From assembly GCA_900539655.1 (NCBI GenBank), contig UQCR01000025.1, positions 1-62,060 of the forward strand: a stretch of 62,060 bases of DNA. The letters run 5' to 3'. Source of the stretch: an uncultured Robinsoniella sp. (GTDB lineage Bacteria > Bacillota > Clostridia > Lachnospirales > Lachnospiraceae). A program made the translations under genes and the position numbers. Positions 46,257 through 54,802 of the stretch are shown in pieces. Every line of letters starts with the position of its first letter. The first letter of the stretch is position 1. The notes beneath the pieces were generated by a model that was not told the DNA's origin, did not search any database, and saw only the letters and a list, made by a program, of their open reading frames with translations.

Positions 46257-47925
46257 CGCCTTCCCCTAAGCTTTCCAGGAATGTTTCCATTTTCTGGTTA
46301 GGCAATTCTGTACAAATCTGTCTGATTTTTGCTATGACCTTTCTAAATTCATCTTTAAACCAGAACGTAATTTCCAGATTTCCCTTTTCGGAGACTTGAA
46401 TACTCTTTATACAACTAACTACCAGCCTCCGGTCAAGTTCCTTTACCTGACCGAATTGCAAAAAATGATCAATCCATGCATTCTTACCACAGATATTCCG
46501 AAATATATTATCATTTTCTACCTTTTGCTGCTCAATCAGCTTTTCCAGTTCAGTACAACGGCTTGAATACTGTTTTTTCAGCTGAAGGTATTCCTCTCTT
46601 GTCAGCAGCTCGTCCTGATAGTCACCGTATAATGAGGCAGCTAATTTCATATTCCTCTGGTAATCCTTTTTTAACATTTCCATCCGAGAGCTTTCCTTCT
46701 GTACCCTGCGGTCCGAAAATGGTATTGTATCAACATATGACAAGATTGATTTTAAATCAGTAAGAACAGAAATATGGTATTGTATCAGCAGAAGAATGTT
46801 TTTTTTCAACTTTGATTCTGAAACCCTGTGAGGCGAACATGTCCTGCTATTCTCCCTGTTGGTAGAGCACACATAATATCCATATTCCTTTCCACCTGCT
46901 TTCGTGGATTTGCGTACAAGTGATTGATGGCAGTCTATACATTCCAGTAGCCCAGAAAAAAGATATACGGTTTCCTGACCAGGCGCTGTCCGCGTATCAT
47001 GCTCTAACAAGTGATTGACAATCATAAAATCAATCCAGCTCACAAGGGGAGGCATTGCCCCCTCTACGACAGCCCACTCCTCTTCGCTTTTGTAGATTAT
47101 TTTCTTTACTTTAAAGTTCGGAGTAGTGGTTTTTCCTTGTATCAGTATTCCCAGGTAAGCGGTATTATTAAGAATTCTTCCTACAGCTACGGCAGTCCAA
47201 TGGCTACGTTCATATTTTTTAAATGTTGTCCTGTACCGGACCCCCTGTGATACTTTATAGTCTGCCGGCGGCAAAATACCAAGGCTGTCAAGCCGTGTTG
47301 CGATGGCATCCTGACTTAAACCACAGAGTTTCCAGCGAAAGATATCCCGCACCACCTCCGAAGCGATAGGGTCAAGAATCAACCTGTGATGATCATTTGG
47401 ATCTTTTTGATAGCCATAATACGCGTATGCCCCGACAAAAAGTCCCTGCTCACGCATAGCCTTTAATGTATTTCGGATACTGATACTTGTATTTGCCGGA
47501 TAGCTTTCATTTAACAGACTTTTAATGGGTAATGTTAGAAAATCCTCTTTGCAGGATTCGGCTTCACTGTCATAGTTATCATCAATCGCAATAAAACGGA
47601 CGCCCCACTCCGGGAATCTACGCTGTACATACCGCAATACTTCCGTAAAATCTCTGCCCAAACGACTCAGATCTTTTACGATAATACAGTCAATCTCCCC
47701 ACTTTTAATCAGATTCAGGATTTTCTTGAAACCGGGGCGATTGAAGTTTGTACCAGTATACCCATCATCGACTGCTTCACCGATGATTTGGATTTCCTGT
47801 TGTCCGCCACAATAACGCTGTACTATGACTCTTTGATTTTTAATGCTGTCGCTTTCAATCTGATCGCCATCCTCCACGGATAAGCGCAGATAAGCATAAG
47901 CACGATAGATATGATTTTTACGCAT
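46240..47925 (-). CDS. Large serine recombinase, array member A
   Basis: A 561-residue protein and the first gene of the array. It has YLRLSVEDGDQ (catalytic Ser), VKDLSRLGRDF, DGYTGTNFNRPG, YAYYGYQKDP in the recombinase domain, a zinc ribbon (CIDCHQSLVRK ... CSTNRENSRTC) and coiled coil. The ~180 bases upstream contain AGCAGG-AA-CCTGCT, a small dyad that could be a recombinase or regulator site. Three adjacent, intact and divergent recombinases suggest a system needing several recombinases acting together. Confidence 0.9.
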   Translation of the reverse strand: MRKNHIYRAYAYLRLSVEDGDQIESDSIKNQRVIVQRYCGGQQEIQIIGEAVDDGYTGTNFNRPGFKKILNLIKSGEIDCIIVKDLSRLGRDFTEVLRYVQRRFPEWGVRFIAIDDNYDSEAESCKEDFLTLPIKSLLNESYPANTSISIRNTLKAMREQGLFVGAYAYYGYQKDPNDHHRLILDPIASEVVRDIFRWKLCGLSQDAIATRLDSLGILPPADYKVSQGVRYRTTFKKYERSHWTAVAVGRILNNTAYLGILIQGKTTTPNFKVKKIIYKSEEEWAVVEGAMPPLVSWIDFMIVNHLLEHDTRTAPGQETVYLFSGLLECIDCHQSLVRKSTKAGGKEYGYYVCSTNRENSRTCSPHRVSESKLKKNILLLIQYHISVLTDLKSILSYVDTIPFSDRRVQKESSRMEMLKKDYQRNMKLAASLYGDYQDELLTREEYLQLKKQYSSRCTELEKLIEQQKVENDNIFRNICGKNAWIDHFLQFGQVKELDRRLVVSCIKSIQVSEKGNLEITFWFKDEFRKVIAKIRQICTELPNQKMETFLESLGEGGVMCG

Positions 47926-48107
47926 AAAAACAGCTCCTAACCACTTATTAGTTAGCGCATGAACCCTGGGTCATACATCAAATAAGTAGCAGGAACCTGC
48001 TTAAATGTTTAGTTCTATTCCGCTTTTATTTTACCATGATTCATTCCAGTTGTCCACACCTATCTAACCATTTATCACCTTCTTTTTTTCTCTTTTGCGA
48101 ATCTCAA

Positions 48108-48365
48108 TCAACACTCTGCTTTTTCTATCAAATTTTCAATTATGTCGGATAAGGTCCTGCCCGTACTTGAATAAGATACCTTTATCTTCATGTCCCCCAC
48201 GCGGAACAGGTAGGGATTTACTCCTTCGTCCAGTATTTTTCTCATTCTCTTCTCACATGGTAAAGAGGTATCTATTTTTACACTATTCAAATCCACCAGC
48301 GTATCAATATCAACCTCATCCAACTTTATCTGTTGGAAAGCATCCAGCTCTTCAATCGTAAGCAT
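48108..48365 (-). CDS. Small conserved-looking protein beside the recombinase array
   Basis: An 85-residue acidic protein with VDIDTLVDLNSVKID in its N-terminal half, then GVNPYLFRVGDMKIKVSYSSTGRTLSDIIENLI. The second half matches, from memory, a small uncharacterised family often found with Firmicute serine recombinases and conjugative elements. No catalytic motif is visible. Position directly upstream of the recombinase operon suggests an accessory role. Function unknown. Confidence 0.65.
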   Translation of the reverse strand: MLTIEELDAFQQIKLDEVDIDTLVDLNSVKIDTSLPCEKRMRKILDEGVNPYLFRVGDMKIKVSYSSTGRTLSDIIENLIEKAEC

Positions 48366-48473
48366 TTCTCTATACCTCCCGGGACAATGATTTTCTTTAC
48401 ATCTTCTTAACGATATTTCACAAACGCCAAAAGTGTCATACTCAATACAGACCTTATGAAATGGTTGTATCTA

Positions 48474-48836
48474 TCATCTCCCGGTTCCATCACGAAGGGT
48501 AAATCCGGCTTTATTCATGTTTTCTTTAATACAAGCAGCAGTCTCCAGTAAAAAACTCGCTTCTCTCCCTGAACAGCCTTTTATGATATTTATAAAGGCC
48601 AATATGTACTGTTCCTTCGTGTCACCAATATCTGAAGATTCTATCAATACAGGGTATACGTTCAATGCCTCCAATACATTCAAGTAGGATTCCATACTTA
48701 AATTTCTCAAACCGTTTTCAACTTTACTCATATGATTTGCAGACACCCCTGCCCGTTCTGCAAGCTTCTCTATTGTATATCCTCTTTCTTCTCTTAAAGT
48801 ACGAATGTTTTGAGCAATATTAAAATTGTTAACCAT
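48474..48836 (-). CDS. Xre-family regulator
   Basis: A 120-residue protein with an N-terminal HTH_3 domain (LREERGYTIEKLAERAGVSANHMSKVENGLRNL) and a helical C-terminal part (FINIIKGCSGREASFLLETAACIKENM). It is a divergent paralogue of the proteins at 49048 and 10585. It may control the recombinase array downstream. Confidence 0.8.
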   Translation of the reverse strand: MVNNFNIAQNIRTLREERGYTIEKLAERAGVSANHMSKVENGLRNLSMESYLNVLEALNVYPVLIESSDIGDTKEQYILAFINIIKGCSGREASFLLETAACIKENMNKAGFTLRDGTGR

Positions 48837-49047
48837 CTTCGTACCATACTCCTTTTTAAGTTTGAATGTATTTTACATGATGATTTCCTGTTTGAGAACG
48901 GACTGTAAAGACCAATATCATCCAATTCTAGCGTATAATTTGCCATTTCAGATTTTCCGACATAAATCCAGAAAAAAAGAACTGCCTGTAGATGGCAGCT
49001 CTCTTACAAAACATATTCTATTTTCAACTAATGCCGTAAATTTATAC

Positions 49048-49419
49048 TCACGCAACTTTATCATCATTGTCATTATTTGAAAGGGCTATTTTGCTTAAAC
49101 TGCCTTTCATCGACTCAATTGTGTCTAAGTAAAACTGAAGTTCCAACTCCGGACATTCCTTTAAGATACATAAGAAACGTGACAATAGTTCTATGCTCTT
49201 TTCCGTCCCATCTGCTTCAGATACCAAAACAGGAACAACCTCTAAAGCTTCCAGTATTTTTATATATGTTTTCATGCCGATTGTCCTGGAGCCAGATTCT
49301 ACCTTACTCAGATGGCTATGTGATATTCCGGCCAATTCGGCCAGGGCTTCCTGGGTCAGACCTCTTTCTTCGCGTGCCCTTCTAATGTTCTCTGTTATTG
49401 AACATGTATGATCCTTCAT
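49048..49419 (-). CDS. Xre-family regulator, close paralogue of the protein at 10585
   Basis: A 123-residue protein: REERGLTQEALAELAGISHSHLSKVESGSR is the helix-turn-helix, followed by IGMKTYIKILEALEVVPVLV and LCILKECPELELQFYLDTIESMKG. It agrees with the 10585 protein over almost its full length. The two copies bracket the metallophore locus and the recombinase array, which suggests duplication of element-control genes or two related elements in tandem. Confidence 0.82.
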   Translation of the reverse strand: MKDHTCSITENIRRAREERGLTQEALAELAGISHSHLSKVESGSRTIGMKTYIKILEALEVVPVLVSEADGTEKSIELLSRFLCILKECPELELQFYLDTIESMKGSLSKIALSNNDNDDKVA

Positions 49420-49501
49420 ATGTTTGTCTCCTGTTTACCGTTTATCGAGTGTCCCCATACTACGATTTTTCATCGCAATACACGTTTAAAATTATTACCT
49501 A

Positions 49502-49708
49502 TCATTTTTTCACTTTCATCTCGCAAGCCCATTCACATTGATTTAAAATGCTGCCATCACACCACCAGTAGCTCTCTATAATCAGCGCGACTCCTCCACT
49601 CAACGGTTTACCATAAAAATATGTGCTATTATAGAGCATGCCTTTTTCTATGTCAACATTTTTTGATTTAATAGACATTTTTTCTCGTTTACTCGAACCA
49701 TATCCCAT
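49502..49708 (-). CDS. Doubtful short reading frame next to the intron 3' end
   Basis: A 68-codon frame starts 5 bases after the predicted group II intron end and includes GMLYNSTYFYGKPLSGGVALIIESYWWCDG. It has no clear ribosome site and no family I recognise. Tryptophan and Cys richness near the end are not typical of a random frame, so a small peptide gene is possible. Apart from this, the ~290 bases between the Xre gene and the intron hold nothing recognisable. Confidence 0.25.
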   Translation of the reverse strand: MGYGSSKREKMSIKSKNVDIEKGMLYNSTYFYGKPLSGGVALIIESYWWCDGSILNQCEWACEMKVKK

Positions 49709-49712
49709 CGAA

Positions 49713-49784
49713 TAGAGTAGAGAAATAACAGCGAGTGTTATTTCCCTCTCATTGAACCGTACGTACGGGTCTCGTATACGGCTC
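49713..49784 (-). ncRNA. Group II intron domains V and VI
   Basis: Domain V reads GAGCCGTATACGAG then ACCCGTACGTACGGTTC on the minus strand (49784-49754), with the catalytic AGC triad at its base and the complementary GGTTC arm. Domain VI follows as GAGAGGGAAATAACA and TGTTATTTCTCTACTC, with the expected bulged A near the 3' end (branch point) and the terminal AT. All parts look intact, so the ribozyme may be active. Confidence 0.82.
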
Positions 49785-49790
49785 TACAAC

Positions 49791-51095
49791 CTATATTCCA
49801 ACATTTCTTAGATAATAGTTTAAAGGATTGAGCAGTCCTGCTCCGTCCTTTATTCTTGTTTCCAGTACTTCCGGACTGATTATATAATTAACAACATTCA
49901 TTCCGCTTCGTCTATACCAACCGAGCCTTGAGTTTGCTACCTTATATATGGCTTCATGGTCAAATCCACACTTATATTTCTGGTTTAAATAGCACAGATT
50001 TTTGTATATTCTCTTAGGCACTTTCCATTGTTTTAGAACAATCACCCTCATCTTGTGCCTTAGCCATGCTCCAAACTCTTCCATAAATTGTTTCATCATT
50101 CCGATTCTGAAATAATTAATCCACCCTCTCGCTATTTCATTCACTCGTTTTATTGTTTCAGCCAGCGGTCGTGCAATCGCTTTATTTCTTTTAAGGTATT
50201 CACTTAGCTTCTGTTTCAGTTTCTTTTTCTTTCCTGTTGTGGGTTTTACTTTCCATTCCCCTCCATGTTTGAGAAAAGTGAAGCCAAGATACTTACTTCT
50301 TGTTGGTCTGACTACTTTCGTTTTTGTAACATTAACTTTTAGGAACAGCTTTCTTTCTATCCATTCTGTTATGGATTTCATTACTCTGTTGGCTGCTTTT
50401 TCACTTTTAGTGAATACTATTGTGTCATCTGCGTACCTCGTAAACCGAAGTCCCCTTTGTTCCAGTTCCTTATCTAATTTATCAAGATATACGTTTGACA
50501 GCACAACAGACAGGGGACCACCTTGTGGCACTCCGCTTATTGCTGCTTTTTCCAGCCCTTTTTCCATTGCTCCTGCTTTCAGATATTTCCGAATCAGGTG
50601 CAATGTGGTACTGTCATTCACTTGCTCTCTAAGAATTTGAATTAATTTGTCATGATTTACTTTATCAAAGAATTGCTCTATATCTATGTCTATCACCCAT
50701 TCATATCCCTCGTTCAGATACTCCAGTGCTTGTTTTATGGCATCATGACAACTTCTTCCAGGTCTGAAACCATAGCTAAATTCACTGAATATTTCTTCAT
50801 AAATATCTATAATTGGCTGAGCAATCGCTTGTTGTATTACTCTATCTAAAACCGTTGGAATCCCCAATGGCCTCATTTTTCCATTATCTTTCGGAATATA
50901 AACTCTTCGTACTGGTTTGGGCATATAGGTTCGGTTTCTGATTGATTGAACAATTTCGTCTTTGTTTCCTTTGATGTATGCACCAAGTTCCCCGACTTTC
51001 ATTCCGTCAACTCCACCTGCCCCTTTATTCGCTGCTACTTTCTTATAAGCTCTGTTTAGATTTTCCTTTGATGTAATCACATCTATTAATTCCAT
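49791..51095 (-). CDS. ltrA: Group II intron reverse transcriptase/maturase
   Basis: A 434-residue protein from the ATG at 51095, which follows AGAGGAG; the frame to 51137 is an extension. RT blocks are visible: KMRPLGIPTVLDRVIQQAI, FGFRPGRS-like YGFRPGRSCHDA, FDKVNHDKL, GVPQGGPLS and the active site RYADDTIVF. A maturase X domain follows (YLKRNKAIARPLAETIKRVNEIARGWINYF). No C-terminal HNH endonuclease is present, as in class C introns. It splices the intron RNA and drives retrohoming. The frame is intact. Confidence 0.92.
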   Translation of the reverse strand: MELIDVITSKENLNRAYKKVAANKGAGGVDGMKVGELGAYIKGNKDEIVQSIRNRTYMPKPVRRVYIPKDNGKMRPLGIPTVLDRVIQQAIAQPIIDIYEEIFSEFSYGFRPGRSCHDAIKQALEYLNEGYEWVIDIDIEQFFDKVNHDKLIQILREQVNDSTTLHLIRKYLKAGAMEKGLEKAAISGVPQGGPLSVVLSNVYLDKLDKELEQRGLRFTRYADDTIVFTKSEKAANRVMKSITEWIERKLFLKVNVTKTKVVRPTRSKYLGFTFLKHGGEWKVKPTTGKKKKLKQKLSEYLKRNKAIARPLAETIKRVNEIARGWINYFRIGMMKQFMEEFGAWLRHKMRVIVLKQWKVPKRIYKNLCYLNQKYKCGFDHEAIYKVANSRLGWYRRSGMNVVNYIISPEVLETRIKDGAGLLNPLNYYLRNVGI

Positions 51096-51599
51096 TGTTG
51101 TTACTCCTCTTATTATCACAAAATTTATGCACATCACCCCTCTCGATCCAGACAGTATTCCTCGGTTACGTTCCTACTTTTCCAGTCCATCTGATTTCTG
51201 GCTAATGCATCATTCTTTTAATAACGATTCGTACTATAAATCGTTTCAGTCCTTCGGCTTTTACCCCTACTATGACTTCATCTGACTCCCTCCCCAAACC
51301 TTTTTCGACCATATCTTACGATATGTGGGTAGGGTCTCCCAAGGTAAGACACTAATCTTTCATTCCACAACCTCTTGATTTACAACTTCGGTTTACGTTT
51401 ACCATTTGGGCTTCGGCTTGGTTTGCAGCCTTCCCCACCTAATCGCCTTATCAAGTTTCTGTTCGTAGGCTCAAGAACTTTGCTACACCACTTCCTCCAT
51501 CTATATCATTACTGATACCGACTTGTGATTCGCTACACTTGGCGGTAAAAACCCGTGGCTGGACTTTCACCAGCAAGATTAGTGCCATGCTTGGCACAC

Positions 51600-51637
51600 A
51601 AAACAAGAGACATCTCAAAGATCAGAGATGCCTCTTG
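51600..51637 (-). terminator. Terminator of the Xre gene at 51645, serving as intron target
   Basis: CAAGAGGCATCTC and GAGATGTCTCTTG (minus strand, 51637-51604) form a 13-bp stem with one mismatch and an 8-base loop, followed by TTTT. The intron starts at the next base, 51599. The stem lies 8 bases after the stop of the Xre gene. Confidence 0.85.
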
Positions 51638-51644
51638 TCCAGCT

Positions 51645-51986
51645 TTAACTTTCTGTTTCTATCTTTTCTAAGCTTAAATAAGCGTCCAAAATACAAAGCA
51701 TCACCCGCTTTTGCTCTGGCGTTAATTGATATATACGTTCCAGCAATTCCTTATCAGCATTATCCTCCGTATATCCAAACAGATAATTGGGGGATGTACC
51801 TAAAACATCACATATAATGAATAAAAGCGAAACGCTGGGAAGCTTATTGCCAGCTTCCAACTGCCTGATATATCCATGGTTTACATGACACCTTTCAGCC
51901 AATTCCTGGTATGACAATTTGCATTCTTTTCTTTTACCTCTCAACTTAGCACCGAATTCTTTTGGGTCCACATCACACCTCACCAT
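51645..51986 (-). CDS. Xre-family regulator with short-chain C-terminus
   Basis: A 113-residue protein with an HTH_3 domain (GKRKECKLSYQELAERCHVNHGYIRQLEAGNKLPS) and a conserved tail (LLERIYQLTPEQKRVMLCILDAYLSLEK). It is a clear paralogue of 54298-54630 (HVHDGYIRQLESGKKVPS; LYKLSPEQKNTMICMLDAYITYEEK). Such regulators are common in Firmicute integrative elements. It is divergent from the gene at 52222, whose promoter region it may control. Confidence 0.82.
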   Translation of the reverse strand: MVRCDVDPKEFGAKLRGKRKECKLSYQELAERCHVNHGYIRQLEAGNKLPSVSLLFIICDVLGTSPNYLFGYTEDNADKELLERIYQLTPEQKRVMLCILDAYLSLEKIETES

Positions 51987-52221
51987 CTATATGCATATTA
52001 CCATTAGCTACTTTTGTTATCTTCTAGTATAATTCCACTTTCCCCTCCGCAACAGTCCACCAAAATATGACACATGTTATATCTCAGTTTCATTTGTATA
52101 TAAAAAGATTGTCTATTTCAGGGAACATTTGTAGATTAGTTTTACTAGACATCCATATGAATAAACGTTATCTTATAGATACGAAAATAAACTTTTAGAT
52201 AACATTTCGGAGGAAAATACT

Positions 52222-53034
52222 ATGAGGCTGGCTTCAAAATTTTTAACAGCACTAGAAGGTAATTTCGATTCTTCCCAGGTCGAGAAGGCGTTCTTTGAAA
52301 CAAATCAACTTTTTCTATCGCAAAGTGATGTAAGTGATGAAGATATCTCTGATTTACTGGATGTTTGTAAAGAATTCTTTCCTTTACCCTATCTTACTGA
52401 AGACAAACAGTATGAGCAACTTTGGGCCCGGCTTGAACCTGCATACTATCGGCATATAAAAGAATGGGAACAATTCACTCAGGCTATAGCGCGCTGCCGA
52501 AAAAAGCGCAAACTAAAACGGCTCTGTATTGCTTCTCTTGTTAGTATTCTTTTTATTATTACTTTTGTATTGCTTATTGTACACCGTCCAGTTTCCAAAT
52601 CCGAATGCTGGATTTGTTCGGGTAAACTCCAATCGTATATCTCGTATGAGTCTGCATTTGGTGTAATAAACTTAAACTCACGATCCGTTAGTACTATTCC
52701 AAAAGGAAGTTGGGAGGGAAATCATAGTGTCACAATCACCTCTTCCGAGAACGGAACTATGATTATAACCTCACCCATTACCTCCGAGAGCTATCGTGCA
52801 GATATATATATGCAGGCTGACTCCCAGCCAGATGAATCTCTTATATCAAAATATCTATGTACGGATTGTGTAAAGATATGGAGTGAGAACAAATACGATG
52901 TACTTCTCATGGACGCATCAGGTACACCTTTTCCTATATCTGATAGTATGGAACTTGCTTTGCCACCATATACAGTCACTGCGTCTTCCAAAAGTACAGA
53001 ATGCATCCGCATTACCTTTGAGAAAACGAAATAA
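52222..53034 (+). CDS. Unrecognised membrane-anchored protein with two CxxC motifs
   Basis: A 270-residue protein with ATTTCGGAGGAAAATACT before the ATG. The N-terminal ~95 residues are acidic and helical (VSDEDISDLLDVCKEFF), followed by a basic stretch (CRKKRKLKRL), one membrane helix at about 104-122 and an extracytoplasmic part. CWIC sits just after the membrane and CTDC near residue 215, perhaps a disulphide or metal pair. I do not recognise it. It is the only plus-strand gene in the backbone and stands between two Xre genes, as cargo or immunity genes often do. Confidence 0.6.
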   Translation: MRLASKFLTALEGNFDSSQVEKAFFETNQLFLSQSDVSDEDISDLLDVCKEFFPLPYLTEDKQYEQLWARLEPAYYRHIKEWEQFTQAIARCRKKRKLKRLCIASLVSILFIITFVLLIVHRPVSKSECWICSGKLQSYISYESAFGVINLNSRSVSTIPKGSWEGNHSVTITSSENGTMIITSPITSESYRADIYMQADSQPDESLISKYLCTDCVKIWSENKYDVLLMDASGTPFPISDSMELALPPYTVTASSKSTECIRITFEKTK

Positions 53035-53071
53035 AATACGAGCTTTTTACGTAAGATACATACACAAAAGA

Positions 53072-53111
53072 AAACGCCACATGAACATAGTGAAGTGTTC
53101 ATGCGGCGTTT
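53072..53111. terminator. Terminator between convergent genes
   Basis: AAACGCC-AC-ATGAACA and TGTTCAT-GC-GGCGTTT form a long stem with an 8-base loop between the convergent genes ending at 53034 and 53199. On the minus strand it is followed by TCTTTTG, so it suits the minus-strand gene best and may act both ways. Confidence 0.75.
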
Positions 53112-53198
53112 GCCAAAGTAACAATTTACATCATTTTGTCCGGACACCCACCCTAAAATTTATTTTAATTTATTGCATTAAAAGATTGTTGTATTTTT

Positions 53199-54131
53199 TC
53201 ACATCATATCCGTTTCCGATTCGATAAATGGAGGGATTTCTGATTTAAGAAAACCGTCCCAAAAATCATGATTTAACTTTAAGTGTTTCATAACCTTTGC
53301 TTTTATAAAAGAATTGTTCATAAAATATGAATAAATGTCTTCTTTAGTAACTTCCTTTATTACAGTTAATTTATTTGTGACCCACCAATCACCGCTATAT
53401 TGAACACAATGTCCCTCTGCTTTCACTTGAAAAAGTCTTATTGCAGATAATGATCCTCTTTTATAGTTTTTTATGGATTCTAAATATTCCGTTCTGCCTG
53501 GACACAATGCTACGCCCTCTATTGTTGTACAAAAATGTAAATAGCAATCCTGAAAATCTGTAACATATGGATTTCTTACTTTTACTATACATGGTATATT
53601 GAGTCGATATTCACAGCCTTTTGTTTTCAAACGCCCATTTATTTCAGGTATAGCCTTATATCCATACATTGGTTTTGATAATTCCAGATTTCCAACATCA
53701 ACATCATCACAATCATGAATCACTTTTATTATTTTAATATCACATAAACGTATCTTAATTTCTTTATCCACCACAGAATGAAAACCATCTGGTTCTTGCT
53801 GTTCACGCCTTAAAATAAGTTCATGTTTTGTTATTTCCACTGGAAAGGCTATTATATCCATATTATTCTTTAAATATATTTTAAAAACATAAAGTCTTAC
53901 ATTACTATATATTTTTATTTCATTTATATAAATTCTATTCATTTTACAATAATCGTGGATTAAACACAGGAAGTCGCTTTCATATGGTAACATTGTCATG
54001 TTATTCTGTATATTTCTTGTCTGGAGAATCATGTGCTTCTCCCTGTTTCTTTCCCATATTTCAAATTCGACTATCATTAATATTTCCTTAACATATTTTT
54101 TTATCTCATCTATCAAATTAACCCTCCACAA
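53199..54131 (-). CDS. Unrecognised 310-residue protein
   Basis: The protein has no signal peptide, membrane segment or enzyme motif I can identify. It is rich in Lys, Ile and Asn, with a moderately charged, mostly beta-like composition (for example IKIYSNVRLYVFKIYLKNNMDIIAFPVEI). A possible internal start is the Met at about residue 19. The base composition is noticeably more AT-rich than neighbouring genes, a hint of separate acquisition. It stands alone between two terminators, a cargo-like setting. Function unknown. Confidence 0.6.
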   Translation of the reverse strand: MWRVNLIDEIKKYVKEILMIVEFEIWERNREKHMILQTRNIQNNMTMLPYESDFLCLIHDYCKMNRIYINEIKIYSNVRLYVFKIYLKNNMDIIAFPVEITKHELILRREQQEPDGFHSVVDKEIKIRLCDIKIIKVIHDCDDVDVGNLELSKPMYGYKAIPEINGRLKTKGCEYRLNIPCIVKVRNPYVTDFQDCYLHFCTTIEGVALCPGRTEYLESIKNYKRGSLSAIRLFQVKAEGHCVQYSGDWWVTNKLTVIKEVTKEDIYSYFMNNSFIKAKVMKHLKLNHDFWDGFLKSEIPPFIESETDMM

Positions 54132-54215
54132 AAAAGCTATTATTTAGACTTTTATGTTACTTGTTATTTCGTAATTTGTCAAACTTTGGCTCGTTCCATT
54201 AACAAAACAAAATGC

Positions 54216-54245
54216 AAAAGGGAGCCGCAATAACGCGCTCCCTTT
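54216..54245 (-). terminator. Intrinsic terminator of the Xre gene at 54298
   Basis: AAAGGGAGC and GCTCCCTTT form a 9-bp perfect stem with an 11-base loop. On the minus strand the stem is followed by TTGCATTTTGTTTTG. It lies about 50 bases past the stop of the Xre gene. Confidence 0.75.
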
Positions 54246-54297
54246 AATAATCATCAACCAATTACTTGAGAATATTCTAAATATACAGAGACACAGA

Positions 54298-54630
54298 TTA
54301 TGCCTCCTCACCCTTTTTCTTTTCTTCATAAGTTATATAAGCGTCCAGCATACATATCATTGTGTTTTTTTGTTCTGGACTAAGCTTATACAGGCGATTT
54401 AATAGTTGCTTATCATCGCCTGCTTCTGCATATTCCAAGAGGTAATTGGGGGACGTTTCCAACTCATCACACAGGCTCAATAACAATGGCATACTGGGAA
54501 CCTTTTTCCCGCTTTCCAATTGTCGGATATAGCCGTCATGTACATGACATAGATCAGCCAATTGCTGGCTTGTCAATCCACACTGTTTACGTTTTTCCCT
54601 GATTTTCCTACCTAATCTCTTGGTATTCAT
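54298..54630 (-). CDS. Xre-family regulator, paralogue of the protein at 51645
   Basis: A 110-residue protein: KIREKRKQCGLTSQQLADLCHVHDGYIRQLESGKKVPS is the helix-turn-helix, with the same LYKLSPEQKNTMICMLDAY ending as its paralogue. It is the last gene of a minus-strand group downstream of the helicase remnant. Probable element-control repressor. Confidence 0.82.
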   Translation of the reverse strand: MNTKRLGRKIREKRKQCGLTSQQLADLCHVHDGYIRQLESGKKVPSMPLLLSLCDELETSPNYLLEYAEAGDDKQLLNRLYKLSPEQKNTMICMLDAYITYEEKKKGEEA

Positions 54631-54802
54631 TTAATCCCACCATTCACTAATAGTTACATTTGTTATAATTTAGTATACAATCCGGTTCTTCAAATATACA
54701 GACCACCATTTTATTACATGCATTAACTTTTAGTTACAAACAACAGTAAAAGAACAATCTAAAAGCACAAACTATCAGCCCTGTTTTCAGCGGATTTTAT
54801 TG

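Larger units (their letters stand above)
49713..51599 (-). mobile_element. Group II intron, class C type, inserted behind a terminator
   Basis: On the minus strand the element begins GTGTGCCAAGCATGGCAC with the 5' domain block GGTGAAAGTCCAGCCACGGG, both standard group II 5' features. It carries a reverse transcriptase gene in domain IV and ends with domain V, domain VI and CTACTCTAT. Length is ~1887 bases. The upstream exon is a Rho-independent hairpin plus TTTT (51637-51600), the preferred target of bacterial class C introns. Ends are placed by motif and could be off by a few bases. Confidence 0.85.

Noticed and set aside
47926..48107. Dyads upstream of the recombinase array (CTAAC...GTTAG and AGCAGG-AA-CCTGCT), considered as a fifth metal operator or att site
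   Set aside because: The CTAAC/GTTAG halves are in the opposite order to the metallophore operators, and no second copy of the other dyad was found to support an att site.
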